This document shows, in pieces, positions 11,874 to 24,900 of a DNA stretch of 64,000 nucleotides (within the stretch, counting starts at the first letter, position 1; each line of letters begins with the position of its first letter). The position numbers were made by a program, and so were the translations under genes. The notes beneath the pieces are model-generated. The model was not told the origin of the DNA. It worked only from the letters and a program-made list of their open reading frames with translations, and made no database searches. The DNA comes from Brachypodium distachyon (lineage: Eukaryota; Streptophyta; Magnoliopsida; Poales; Poaceae), in contig NC_016131.3 in the NCBI RefSeq assembly GCF_000005505.3, forward strand, positions 18,373,501-18,437,500, read 5' to 3'.

Positions 11874-14800
11874 TAAGCCGGAGCCCGGAGCAGAGGGGGA
11901 GTTTTAGCTGCGGTTAATTGTTGCTAGTCCGCTAGAGAAGAAATTAAACCAGTCCAATTTGTTCATACTAGAGTTTGATCTTTCCTCTGCCTAGCTAGCT
12001 AGGGATCAAATACTAACCCGTTGCATTCTCTACCGTTGTTCATCTTCTTCTCTGTAAATAGGTGCGTATAAACGTTCTCAGCAGGCCGCTCATGTCTTTC
12101 CTCCTGGCCTGGCCTGGATGAATATTTATCCTCTGAATGCAGAAAATTCAGTGCAACTTTTATTTTCCCTGCATCCCTATACCCTCTCCTAGGCCTTCAA
12201 GCGTCTCTTGACCCTTCGTGTTGCCAGTTGCCACTGCCATTTCTTGGTGTAGAGCCACCTGACAGGTGATAGTTGCTCGGTACACCACCTAGTACTAATG
12301 CTCATTTTGTGCCAGCCAGGGTAGCCAGGAGAAGAGGGTGGTGGGTGGGGAGAACAGCCGAGAACTCTACAAACTCCGATTATTTTGGAGGAAACAAAGC
12401 CTCCACTGTTTGTCTTAGCACTGCAATGTGGTAGTACTCCAGATCTCACAGGCTCACAGAGTCACAGATGAGTGCACATTAGCTTCACATGTCACGTTCC
12501 ATATTCCATCTGAAAGCTACAAGTTGCTAGTACCACTACGGTATAACAGCAGCACGGATTTTGCTGCGCTTAGAAGGTAACCAAGCTAGTGAGTACTACT
12601 ACTACTAGAGAGTATCGGCTTGGTAGTTGGCGCTCTTGCAGTCTTGCTCTAGGGGCCGACAGTGGATTGCATCGGATGCTGAGATCAGCGGTACATCACC
12701 AAGCCATTCACCAGCTACGCACTTGGTCGCTCGCCTTCCTCCATTTTCTGGTGGTCCAACGTACAGTACGTAGTACCGGGCTGGCCGCCGGTCCCACGGC
12801 CTGACTGGTCAGCACAAGGAGGCGTGGTACCCACTCGCAGTGACACGACGCCGCTGCGTTTGCGTCTGCTGCTACTGCTGCGGTGGCATGGCATCTACTG
12901 CTTTATTTTTTTTTTCATCTTTATTGACCAAGGACCTGACTGTCCTGAGCAGCCCGCCTTCAGCTGAGCATTGCAAGCAAGGCGAAACGAAAAGGATTCT
13001 TTACTTCTTGTGCTTCCGGGGCTCCGGGTTTTGGATGGTTGGAAGCAATGGCAACGGGTGAGACGAGGAGGAGGAAGACACCGGGAAGCAGCCGACGCTA
13101 TAGGCGCCGGGAGGAAGTCAGCTGATGATGGGGGCGCTGCCCGTTTGCGCAGGCAAATTATTGTGGCCTGGGGAGCCGCGCACGCTGTCCGATCGGTGAC
13201 TAGTATGATGACGCTGCTGCTGCTTGCTGTGCCTGTCTCACGAACGTTGCCTGGACGGGTCACTTCCTCGTCGCCAATTTTCTGCCCCCCCTTTTTTAAC
13301 TCACTCTGCCTGCCACGTCCGTCCAATTCAAGTCGCGTGAACAATGAGGTAGAGAACAGGGAGACGTTACAAAACAACTTCACGGCGATCGCATATTAAC
13401 AGGCAATTTTTTTTCTTTGAAGTGACCAATGTTGTTCAGAGCTCGTGCTCCACTAGTTCTCTTTTCGAGGATTTTGTGCGGAGCTAAAGTGCAAACTGTT
13501 TTCGCCTGATTTGCGCGACAACTTTGCACGGTTTCAAAGTTGACGGAAGCTGACTAGCTAGGGCGGCACATGGAAAATTGTCACGGTGCTCGCTTTTCGT
13601 ACTTCTATATGTATGTTTCGGTAGCTAGTTTTAATTCCATCGGGCACGCACAGTTTGTTTCGAGCTTGATCGGTTGTTGAGGACAGAACCTCACACGTGT
13701 TCGGCAGAAGCAAATGTGTACCTCATGGACCAAGTGGAAACGTTTGTCAAACCTCCTCCTTTTGTTGTTGAAGTTGGCTTGTTAATATGCGGCACATGTT
13801 TTGATGTACTCAAGTCGTCGCCGTTCACTTGTGGGGCATGAATGATCTCTTATGTACTAACATAAAATGGATGACATGTTTTATAAATACTGTCGTCTGC
13901 CGTACCGTATGCTTTCTCAAGCATAAAAAAAATAGCACTACTGTTCACAGTTTTACACGCCAAGACAGTTTTGACTGTACATTACTCTGTTAATTTGTAT
14001 AACTTAAGACTCAAGCGTACTCCCTCCGATCATAAAGTATCGATTAAGTACTAACAGAAAATAGAAACTAAAAGAGAAACTACTACCATAGTGATAGCAG
14101 CAGCATCTCGTGCACCTTTCCTTGCTTGCTCGGAATCATTGCTAGTCTCCAGTTCCGGTGCCAACGTAGCTCCAACTTTTGTCTCTTGTATTCAATTGCA
14201 TTTGCATCCGCTTTAAACTCCCTCGTGTGTTGATTCCAATCGATGGCAGGCGCGCAGCATGGCCGCTCCCGGCACTACTATATACTGCTGCTACAACCTA
14301 CACGATACGGGTAGAAACAAAAAGACCCGCGCGCAACTCACTGCTACCATTATTGCCCTCCGACGCATGCCAATCCTGTTTAACGCAATCATATTGCCAT
14401 GTCGAGCTGCACAGCATCTTCTCCATTTTGATGTCACCGTGGCTAGTTTGAGCCTTTTCGAGTTAATCTTATAGAACCGCGCATACTAAGGATAGGGTTA
14501 CACAAGACCACAAATGAGACATATATTTTTTCTCCTTGACCACAATTTTGTGTAAAAAGAATGAATAACCATGTCGCCAAAATATCTCGGTTCAGTAAAT
14601 TTGGCAAGGATTCTAACAAGCTGAACCAACGCACACAACATTGTGACCGTGGCAGAGGAACTCATTTCCACATGCTTGGCCGGCGACGATGGCTCCACTA
14701 GTCGTCTTGCCCGATGATGAGGCATCGTCATGCTCAATCTCCTCATCCTCGCCGTGGCGAGGGAAGAGACTGGGCTAGGCTAACGAGAAGAAATGCCACA

Positions 14801-17380
14801 GCAACCGGCGCTTGGGGCTAAAAGCCATGATGCAGAAAACATTGACGCTACTAGCAAGAGGAGAGCCCGTCGCTACCAGCACAGAATGGGCAGGGCCACC
14901 GCCGATGGTGGAAGAGACCGGGTTGGGTTGATGAGACGAGATAGGCCTCTTCAATCGCCGAGAATGGCCGGTTTTGGGTTGAACACTCCAGGAGCGAGAA
15001 CGTGGCACCCGAATTCCAAATGCTCAAATACCTCTTGGATTTCCGCTTGCCAAACCTATCACTCAAATTTTGCACCCCATCCAAATTAACCACTACATCA
15101 GTTGACCACCAGTTGACTGCTAGTTGATAGTCAAGTGATGATGAAAAGACGATTTTGCCCCTGACACCTTTAACCATGATCCTGAACGTCATATAGAATC
15201 TGGTCAAGATTGTGGTGGTTTTAAAAAGGAAAAAGGAAATCCAAAAGTGGTGGTTTCATATTACTCAAAATCTTTTAATTACTGTGAGGTTACATCCAAA
15301 GTTTTTAGGTGAAATTTCTACGTCCCAAACGGTTTGGTTCCTTGTTTTGTTTACTGCGGCCATGCTTTGTGAGGCCCTGTTCATCGTCAGAGCACCTGGA
15401 CAGCCTTCTGAAATGCTGCAGGATTCAGAGGATAACCTTGGCCATTTTGTTATGCTTCGCCGCTTGCAGTACCATGTACACCGATCGATAACATGAAATG
15501 ATGCTTGAATTGTTTATCCATATCCAACACTCCAAGATGGAACGCGACATAATCTTGCCAAGGAGCAAGATCGCAAATCTGCATGTGAGGAACAGCATCG
15601 ACGTCAATTTGCTTCGCTTGTACCGAGGCGGTCCGGTGTATGGATGGATGGATGGGATCTAAATGTTTTTTGTGTCAGCTTTCTATGAGGCTCAAAGGCG
15701 CTATGGTCCAAATCATTTGGCCCTACTCCCTCCGGACATATTAGCTGTTCCTTTGTTTCTGCAGCCACCACACCAGGTAGAGCACTAGACCAATCTCATG
15801 CTGGCCATGTTGCAATTTCTTTATTTTGATCTTTCTTCCTTGTTCTTTATCTCCGTTTCTTAATTGTCTCAAGTGGATTCATAGTTCCCAGATGTGTAGA
15901 ACTGAGGCATGTACCCCATGAATCAGGAAGTTTAATACTCATACTAGATTGTCCTATGTGGAATCAGAATCACCGAATCGCAACCAAATGACCACCTTAA
16001 ACCACGGAGATCTATTCTAGAGACGTTGCTTCGCAAGTTGGCCAGTGTCTGTCCTTACGGTGGCAATGCCATCTCTGAAACATGAAAAGCAGCAGAAGCT
16101 TCACTCGATCAGGAGCAACCACGGTCCATCCCTCTCTCCTCTTCTTCTTTTATGTTGTGACACCTTTGATTTGATTAGAACAAAGCGGGATTTCAGGACG
16201 GGCATATCTTTGATGATCTAAAGCCGCTTTAATTAGTGCAACGCATACATGTTTTAGTGCTCCGCTTTAGCCTTTCTGACAAAGCTTCTTCAGGTAGCTA
16301 GAGAGCTAGGGTGCCTGCGGCTGCGGATGCTAAGTTTTCAGAGCATGTTCAGATGTGTCTCGCTCCTTTCCAAGGACTGGTCGCACTGCGTGTCAGCCTT
16401 GGATATCAAGCTCATAGAACGAACCCAACGGTGCATGTTTCGGCGATAGCTCGAAGACCGGAGAACGTACAATCCGTCGGTTTTGTGGTGGAATCGAATC
16501 TTGCTTTACCGTCCTCTGCGACGGTCTTCCCTACGACTGCAAGTGTTAGTTAGTGCTTCGTAGCTGCTGCAATATCTGTTGTCCCATTGCTGACAAGTTT
16601 TCAATCAGTACAGTGCTAGTTTAGTCTGCACTTCTGTCATCGGTTTTCTCCAAGATGTGCTAACTTTATCTGTCAACAAACTATAACACTTTCTAATTAG
16701 AAACGGAAATAGTCTTTGTGATGGGCGACTTCCTTTTACAAATGTTCAAGAGCTTTTCTCTTCAAAAGGTCAATGTTCAAGTCGAAACGCCGTTTCATGG
16801 GTTGGAATTCAGAACGAAACGAATTGCATCAAAACAAGGCCGAAACATGAGACGACGAGAGACTTGAATTGAAGCCTTCGAAAGCACCGAAATGTTACTC
16901 CATGGCCTGCTAACTTTTTCTTTAAGAGAGAACTATGGCCCGCTAACTAGTAGGAGTACCTTGGAACCAAAATGTTGGCCCGACCACGCATACCCTAGGC
17001 CCAGTGCGAAACGGTGGGTTGGACTGTCAACATCGTCCAGCCTGCGTAACCCAATCCTAATCCAGCCCACCCAGTAGCAATAAAATAAAACTGTAAAAAC
17101 ATCTCATTTACCGCAAACGAGCCCACAACCTCCGCTTCTCTGCCTTCTCTCTCTCTGGACTCTGGGCCGTCCTTGGCGGCTCAACATGCGTCCCAGCCCC
17201 AACGGCTACCACTGACAGGTCACAGCGCTGTACTGTACGCAAACGGGCGAAAGACCGAGGGAGCCCACCGGCGCCGATCCACGTGAACGCGTCCCGACCA
17301 ACTCCCCCACATGGCCCCGCTGGCCCACTGCCAGTTGTGCCCGCCGCTTCTCTTCTCTTCCCTTCTCTCGCCCCTTTCCC
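11874..17380. other. Long spacer with MITE remnants
   Basis: Roughly 5.5 kb without a supportable gene. Open frames at 12895-13399 lie on both strands over the same bases and match nothing I know. Partial Stowaway-like ends (ACTCCCTCCG followed by ATC or GAC) occur near 14022 and 15724. The stretch at 16300-16560 has an open frame but no family signature. Confidence 0.5.
14020..14065. mobile_element. Stowaway-like MITE end (fragment)
   Basis: TACTCCCTCCGATCATAAAG followed by TATCGATTAAG has the Stowaway terminal signature after a TA. No matching opposite end is visible within 300 bp, so only one end survives. Confidence 0.45.
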
Positions 17381-17383
17381 CGC

Positions 17384-17390
17384 TATTTAT
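17384..17390 (+). promoter_or_regulatory. Probable TATA box of the AGP gene
   Basis: TATTTAT lies 103 bp upstream of the AGP start codon, in a C/T-rich promoter. The spacing is right for a short 5' leader. Confidence 0.45.
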
Positions 17391-17492
17391 CCGGTGCCTC
17401 TCTCTCGCTGCTGCCACCCCCATCGTCATAAGCGAGAGACAGAGGCACAGAGCAAAAGCAGAGCTTTCAGCAGCAAACCACACACACGCACA

Positions 17493-18830
17493 ATGGCGCG
17501 CGCTGGGGCTCTGTGCCTGGCGCTGCTCTGCCTCCTCGCGGCGCACTCCGCCGTCGCGCAGAAGTCCACCGCGCCGGCCGCCGCTCCGGCCGCCACCACC
17601 ACCCCGCCGGCTCCTGCGAAGAAGACGCCCGCCCCGGCCGCCGCGCCCGCCACCACCACCGCCCCGCCCACCGCCCCGGCCGCCTCGCCGCCAACCACCA
17701 CCCCGGCCACCCCCGCCCCCGCTGCCACGCCGCCGACCACCCCGGCGCCGGCCAAGGCCCCCGCCGCGGCGCCACCCACCAAGGCCGCCGCGTCTCCCCC
17801 GGCGCCGGCGCCCAAGGCCGCCGCCAAGCCTCCCGTCGCGGACGCGCCCGTCGCAGCTCCCCCCGCCCCCACCGCGGAGGCGCCCGCCACCATCCCCACC
17901 AAGCCTGACGCCCCGGCCCCCGCGCCGGCCAAGAAGAAGAAGCCCAGCTCCCCATCCAAGAAGAAGAAGAAGACCAAGGCCCCCGCGCCCGCGCCCGTCG
18001 CCGAGGCTCCCACCAAGTCCACCAAGACCAAGAAGGCTAAGGCCCCCGCCGCGTCTGACGCCGAAGCACCCGGCCCCGCATTCGACTCCGCCGCTGCCGA
18101 CACCGCGGTACGCTTCTTCTTCTTCTCTCTAAAGTTCTGAACCAACAATGAGCGTGTAAACTTGGCAACTGCTCTACTCTCTCACAAAACCGACGGCACA
18201 ACTGCTTAACAACTGCTTGAACACTTTCATCCTTAACGTTAAGCACTACACAGTTGATGCTGAACCACAGCCACTACACCGAGAGTAAAACAATTGCTAT
18301 AGTGGTAAAAATGCTCTTAACTTGACCGTGCCTAGACAGGCTAGTTAATGTAATCGCAATGTATGCTCAGCGTAAGCTAGCTTTCTTTAGTAAATTCACA
18401 ATTTACTTACTCCGTAGCTTCGTAGGTGCAGCACCTAACATGTGAAGGGCAAGTGAGTGTAATGAGTGAAATTGAATAGGGTAGATGCATCTGCTCTGCT
18501 GCCCCGACATGTTGGCCAGGCACGCATGTGCTTCCTGCCGTTACACGGGCAGAACAGTTAATACGGCGAGTAGAAAGTCAAGCCTCTGCCAGTTAACAAC
18601 TCGCCGTATAAACAACCATACATTCTGGAAGCCTCTATTGCTAGTCAGTTGTAGTTAGTAGTACCACTTTTAAATTACTGATGAAGCAGTAACCTGTCCC
18701 AATCACCGCGGGATTTTTGCTAATTAAAACGTTGTGATTGCAGGGCGCGGCTAAGACCATGCTAACGACGGCAGGGAGCATCGTGTCGGCGTGCGCGGCG
18801 GCCATGGGCCTCGTCGCCCTCCTCGCCTAG
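17493..18830 (+). CDS. Lysine-rich classical arabinogalactan protein, two exons
   Basis: Exon 1 is 17493-18107 (205 codons, donor GTACGC) and exon 2 is 18744-18830 (acceptor GATTGCAG, 28 codons and TAG); the intron is phase 0, and the product has 233 residues. Residues 1-22 form a signal peptide (ARAGALCLALLCLLAAHSAV), with likely cleavage before Gln-Lys. The mature part is dominated by AP, PA, TP and SP dipeptides, the usual hydroxyproline O-glycosylation context of arabinogalactan proteins. Two Lys clusters (AKKKKPSSPSKKKKKTKAP and TKSTKTKKAKAP) place it in the Lys-rich AGP17/18/19-like subgroup. The small second exon encodes a hydrophobic tail (SIVSACAAAMGLVALLA) preceded by small residues, a GPI-anchor addition signal. 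The protein should be exported and held at the outer plasma membrane, where relatives act in growth and signalling. The start has a good context and matches the signal peptide. Confidence 0.93.
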
Positions 18831-19479
18831 ACGCCCGGTCCGGGCCTCACCGAGAAGCGCGATTATTTTACGTGGCCGCTGCGCCGCGACTTTCGGACGA
18901 GCTGTGGTCTGTCGTCTCTGCTGTGCATGCCACCATTTTGTGCTGTATTTTTTTCTGACAGGCTGTGCCGGGGAGAGCTAGGCACGGCTTCTTCCTGTGT
19001 AGTTCCACTCACGTTCGCCGCCTCGGATTCTTTTTTTTTTCTTTTTCTCCCTCCCCTCCTCGATCCTCCTGTACCGAAATTGAGATTTGATTTATAATTT
19101 TTTTTCTTCGATATCATTGTATTATGCCATCCTTGTTTCCTTGTTTAATCATAGATGTGGTTCTCTCTCTTTTATTATCATGCGCGTGTCTGCTGCTGTT
19201 GAGCGTGCGCTGTCCGGATCTGGTTTGGCCGGGTGCGATTCGCGTTTGCTCCTGTCGTGGTAATATTATTTTTTGACTGCTTTTCTACCATCTGGATACG
19301 AGACGGTGACAGGCTAACAGCACGGTAGTAGCAACGGCCATCTTACCATTCTGGAGCGTGTTTCTATTTTTAACACGATGGCCCCAAAACTCTTACGCAC
19401 AGCCTGGGCCCTGGGGATCGGCTAGCTACTTCTGAACGTCCCAGTACTTCAGTGCTACAGTAGGTCTTCAAAAAATAAG

Positions 19480-20119
19480 ACTTTGATCAACCGGCAGCCG
19501 AGTTATGGTGGTGACGGCGGCATTGTGCGGGTCAATAATAAGATTGTGCGGGTCAATAATAAGATTTTTCCGACTCCTTATCCACCTCATCGACGGCGAT
19601 ATTGCCGGTGGCGTTGAGTAGTGCGGGACGATTGGTCGCTACTCTTTTAGAATGGTGGATCTGGTTTTGTATTCGTGCTTTGTAGGTCGTCTACGTGTAT
19701 CGATTTATTGGTTCTTTTTTGATCGATGAGACTCGGCCAATTTCGACCTCATCATGGAGTTACTGCGGCCAAGTCTTCTCATATCCGTCTGGCCGGATCT
19801 AGAATGGTCATCCAACCCTCTTCATCGTCTTCTTCTCCGGAACGGTGGTCTGTTTTTCAGACCACGGTCATCGGCGTCTTCTGGCTCTGACCGGCGACTT
19901 CCCGGCTGCTACGCCAACAACGATTTCTTGGCTTCGACATGGTTCGAAGGTCCAGAGGCAGCATCGAGCTTCGCTCACGACGCGCCACCGGCAAGTGCAG
20001 GAGGAAAACAACGACGTTTACATACAAGAACTTGCGTGTAATTTTTTTTTACTTTAAAGATGGTTCTGTAAGGGTTGGTTGATTTTAATATATGGCCTTG
20101 GCCTTCTCGCAAAAAAAAA
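19480..20119 (+). mobile_element. Probable 5'-truncated LINE or SINE-like insertion
   Basis: The segment ends in TTTAATATATGGCCTTGGCC then TTCTCGC and a run of nine A (20111-20119). Short pyrimidine-rich 3' ends of this form, followed by poly(A), are common for non-LTR elements in cool-season grasses. The body has no open frame with a reverse-transcriptase motif. I could not identify target-site duplications, and the left border is a guess. Confidence 0.4.
19522..19563. repeat. 21-bp perfect tandem duplication
   Basis: The unit ATTGTGCGGGTCAATAATAAG occurs twice head to tail (19522-19542, 19543-19563). Confidence 0.9.
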
Positions 20120-21869
20120 CATTGTGTTAATTAGTCATATTTATCTTTTGTAAGCAAACATTGTAATGTTGCCATCCTATTCGGTGAGGCAAGGTGGAGA
20201 TGAAGAAAGATTGGAGGAGGATTAGATGAATTTTGGAAGAAAAAATTGAAACAAAGATGAATTTTGTAATTGATTCCGCATGAATTGTGAGAGGAAAGCG
20301 AAACAACAATTTATTCCCATCTGTGCACAGTTGTAGGGCTCATTCCCTGTTTGGAAACACTATTTCGGTGACTAATGACTGGGATATTAGTGAGTACATG
20401 GTGCCGAATTCAGGGATTTCGAGGTGAGGTTTTATGTCAGGCCTCTATAAGAATAAGGTTTAAAAATATACTTTGCTCAAAGTAAAGAATAGGAGAAAAA
20501 AACATATGATTGTCGTAGGGTAACACTTTTCATCCCAAGGAATTGTCTTGCCTCATTCCTCTGGAAAAAGAGGTTGGACCTAATGTGCATTTTCCTTCAA
20601 AAACAAAGAAAAACAAAAATAAAGAATCATTTTGCTAGTTTCCTATAAAACAAAGGGATCTACAATGAAGTTGCCTATGAAATTCTCAATCTTTATGTTT
20701 CCAATGAAAAATTATAAACCGAATGAGCCCGTAGCTTATTTGTCTAAAAATGGTCGCATGTAAAATATTTAGTAACATAGATTGTTGTAGCAAAAGTTGG
20801 TCAAATTGGCTAGGGATGTAAGTGAGATCCCACTTAAGTCACACTTCTAATTCATTTGAGATTTGCTCGTTCAAAAGTTTGGCTCAAGTTTGAACTAAAA
20901 TTGAACTAGAAGTTAGATATTAATTGGTGGGATCCCATTTGACACCCTAGGTAAGGCTAAATAGTATTGTACAAACTTTGATTAGAGTAAACTATTTCCC
21001 CGCGAAGTTCATGCGTCCTGATAGTTACAAGTCCAGCATGGCTTAGTACTCGTTCATGGCCAAGCCTGATTGCCCAAGCTCATCGCTTAATTATGATAGG
21101 TGTGCACACACGCCTGTTCCTACCCTTCCTGATTCGGTCTAGTCTTCCTAGTGTGTCGGTGAGTCCATGCTTTTTTTCTTCGCAACGACAACACATAATT
21201 TTATGCCAACTAATGATGGGTTGGCATTTGTAAATGAAGTAGATGTCGAAAAGCTGGCTGGCGCGGAAGGGGACGTGCAAACAGCCGTAGATTCTAAGCC
21301 TCCGCCGTGTACTACCCAATCATAGAGCAACCGCCGGACTTTAATTGATCATAGATCGCCACTCAATCACCGGACGTGCTGGCTAGCTACTGTAGCTAGC
21401 TCGAGCCAGCGCCACTGTCCGTCCCCAGCCTTCCAGGCGTTTGTTTGCTTGCAACGACGAGTTTTCGTTCCAACTAACAGACCGAAAGCGACGCGTCCTA
21501 CCGTGAGCGGTACGTGCAGGGACTAGGGTTGTCCCGCACTCAGCACCGACATCAGCTGGCGTTTCGCAACGCGTATTTGCCGTCCAGCTACGTGTGATGT
21601 GTCTCCTGTCGCCTGCGATGAGTTTCCAGTTTCTCCTTTCAAAAAAGAAGAAGTTTCCAGTTCCCATCTTGCTTCCGAGAGAACTCGTAATTTTATCAGC
21701 TTGGTCGGACGACGTGTGCTGGGCCGTCGGTAGATTCCGAGAGAAGATTACTCTAGCACTAACGTTGTACTGGTCCACTTGTTTACGGTGCTACGGATGC
21801 TGGAGTAAAACTGCAGCAAAAATCAGAGTTTAGTCCCCCATGCGCGAGCCCGTGAGAAAGAACGTACTG

Positions 21870-21980
21870 CTCTCTCCGTCAGACAAATGATGTTTCAATT
21901 TTGACTAAATTTAAATGCGTCATGTCTAGATACATCTAAATTTTAACAAACTTGAGATATTTTTTGTTGGACGGAGTGAG
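21870..21980. mobile_element. Stowaway MITE, 111 bp
   Basis: The left end CTCTCTCCGTC and the right end GACGGAGTGAG form inverted repeats with one mismatch. The inner parts are AT-rich and palindromic around TGTCTAGATACATC. The right flank is TA; the left flank is TG, a probable mutated TA. The length and ends fit Tc1/mariner-derived Stowaway elements of grasses. Confidence 0.8.
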
Positions 21981-21989
21981 TACTACAGA

Positions 21990-24900
21990 TAATGCGTACG
22001 CCGGAATTGAATGACTGTTCCAGGCTGGTTCGATCCCTGCGTGTGTACCAGTACGTATTACGGCGATGTTGCTTGCTGCTTCATCTCTGGCGATGTGCCT
22101 TTTCACGGGAGGCGGTACATCTGTACGCACGCCCAAAATAAATGGTATGCGAGCCCTGTCCCCCCGTGTCGGCACCACATTAACAAATCGATCTCGTCGA
22201 GCTGGTAGGAGCGGCCGCAGCATCCCTGGCGAGGGATAGAGCTGCTAGTAGGAGTGTGGAGTATCGCCGCATCGGGTGTTTGTTTGTTGGGGCCACGTTC
22301 TTGGTAACGGAACAAGAATATTTTGTCGGAGATCGGAACAAGATGTGGATCCACATCTACTGGGTAGAAGCATGGATGCGGCAGCCAACAGCAGCTTCGA
22401 CAGGTTACTAATGAATCACAGTTTTACTCGTCCAAAAGGTTTGTATCTGGACGGAGAGCATGGATGCACGTACTGTTACTGCTGTGTGTGTCTATATCCG
22501 TAGATGCAAATTACTCCACTGAGTAGTAGTAAATCTCTCTTCCTTTTTTTTGGCCTACCTAAAGAAGCATAAGCAAAAAAGTTGCTTTTGGAAAGCACAG
22601 ATCTCATCATTTGGACGAGTAGATGCCCAACAGCATCATGAATGTCAAGTGCACCATACCACGCCTCGTTAGATTTTTCAACTGCAAAGATGCCTCTTGA
22701 CAATGCACAGTGCACTCCCGTCGGGCCTCAAGATAAGAGGCAGCGGTGGTTTGCATTCGGAGATATCGCCTGGGAAGGCCAACATGAAGCATCAATAGAT
22801 CTGCTTGCCATTTCTGTAGGAGAAGCTACTAGATCATCGCAAAAAAAAAAAAAAAGGTGCAGCGCTAGGAGTTAGAGCAACACTACAGATAACACACGCC
22901 CTTGATCCCTTGTTATGTACCAGCTAGATAAATCAGTTGCCTGTTGGAGCCAGCTATGGTTTTTCACGACTAGCAAAGGTATGGAAACACACTGTTAGCT
23001 TCCTGTGCAAGCTATTAGTATTATATCATATACACATAACATATGCCTTTGTTACATGCCAGCTAGAGAAATCTGTTGGAGCCTTAGTGTGCAACATTCA
23101 TGGAAGAAGAAAAGAAAATAGTTGTTGCCAAATAGCAGCTAACGCGATAGTGATTACTATATGATTATCACTAATAATGCTGTCTGATTCAGCATGTGCT
23201 GCAGGTAGATTAGCATCTCTTGGCACCAAGGGTAACTGAGTAAAGACTATCGTGACAAAATGTTCTTCAGCAATCAGCATAATCCTCAGGAGAACTCTCA
23301 ATTCAGGCATGTAGCGGTACTGCAAGAAAATGAGACATCCAAAAGAGAATGAATCTTGAGAGGCTCTATGAGTGACATTGTCCGTGCTATGGCGTAACTC
23401 GTAAGCCAGAAGGAAGATCAGTATAGCAGTCCTGGCGCACAAGGAGTCCAGAAGGTACATAATTAGTAATTATTTACAACCCAATAATCATAGTGTATAT
23501 ATGGCTTCAATGGTTAGCATGAGTATTTAGAATGTATTAGTCAATGCAATATCCCGTTTATATTTTCCTCCCATATTCAGTGAAGCCAAGAGATAATATT
23601 GCTAAAAACCAATTCAGATACAACTAGGGTGGAGTACAATATTAGAATGAAAACACTAAATGGACTATATTTTTCCAGTTTAATTAGAGCCAGTTCTCAC
23701 TGTTGTCTGAGTCCAGCCTAATCCGTGGTCGGTTTGATTTATCCCCCCAACGTCATCCTGATGTCATGAACGCCTTTAATCTGAAATAGGTGTGGTTTAA
23801 AAGATAGTATATTGGACGATCCACTGCCAAAGACAGATAGGCGAGCATGCCACTGCAGTACTAAAAGCAATTGTCCGTTCTCCCAGGTTCTCCAAACTGC
23901 ATCCAGTGCTTCCTCTACAATTTTTCAACTACAGATCACCAAAAGAAAAGTACTACATACTAGTGCAAAACCTGACAAAATGCTGACAGTGCAGGGTCTA
24001 TCTGTCATTTTCAAGGTTTGAGAAAGCATAGGAATGTAAATGTTTGTGTGAAGAGCACGAATGCATGACTAAATGCATGAACAATAGAATGTTCCCTATA
24101 GTAGGGGAGTAATACACAAATAGGCTACAAGAGGAAATTCTTTGTATATCTCACCTTGTTGACTGAGAGAAGACACCACCAAACAGCAAGTGAGCAATCC
24201 CGTTACATTTCTATATACAACCATTCTGGTAGATCTTTATATTGAACTGAACAAAGAGTTCCACAAATGGAAGCAGCAGAGATAACTATGCCAATTGCTT
24301 CAACTCTCTCATGCAATAAGCAGGTCAGTTGTCTTGCTGAAAAAAAGTGATGGATAGAATGCTGGCCTAAAAATTGATTTGGAATAGAAGATCAACTACA
24401 TAACTGCTATCCATCTTATCCAGCAACGCATCTCCAGGAATATTCTGTTATTTGACGTACACATAATTTAGCGTACGCATTTAATAATCACAACATGGAC
24501 TGTGCATTATCGTGATTGTATGACATTGTACGATTTTAGGCAGTTAATATATATACCTGTCCTGCTTCATATCAGCCTGAACATCTGTTTTAACCTCAAT
24601 GTATTCCCAGCACCTCTAATGGAGTAATGGGCCCTGCCTGTAAAATTACTAAATCATGAAATCTTATTATGGGAATGCAATTAAGAACAAAATATCAAGG
24701 ACAAGCAAAAAAATTAGGTGGTCATATCTCTGATAGTGCACTCCATATAGCAATGCAGAAACAATTTGCAACTCTAATCTTAAGTTTTAAAGGATGAGAT
24801 GACCATTTTGATCGCCGCAGCCTATGATTGATAGGAAGCAGCAGTAAAATATCCCCCTTTTCAGTTACTTAAGAAACATGATCATTTGGCATTAATCAAT

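Larger units (their letters stand above)
18831..21869. other. Spacer with a LINE-like tail
   Basis: This stretch begins with the AGP 3' flank (T-rich, possible polyadenylation region at about 19080-19140). It contains the element described at 19480-20119, then AT-rich DNA without a recognised gene. Confidence 0.5.

Noticed and set aside
12895..13399. Overlapping 140-160-codon frames on both strands
   Set aside because: No family signature; the frames lie over T-rich and G-rich tracts and lack a plausible promoter or splice sites.
17311..18132. Pro/Arg-rich frames in other phases over the AGP gene
   Set aside because: They are phase shadows of the repetitive AP/PA codons; only one frame has the signal peptide, Lys clusters and GPI exon.
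22020..22060. tRNA-like B box GGTTCGATCCC
   Set aside because: The flanking stems do not pair and there is no A box at the right distance.
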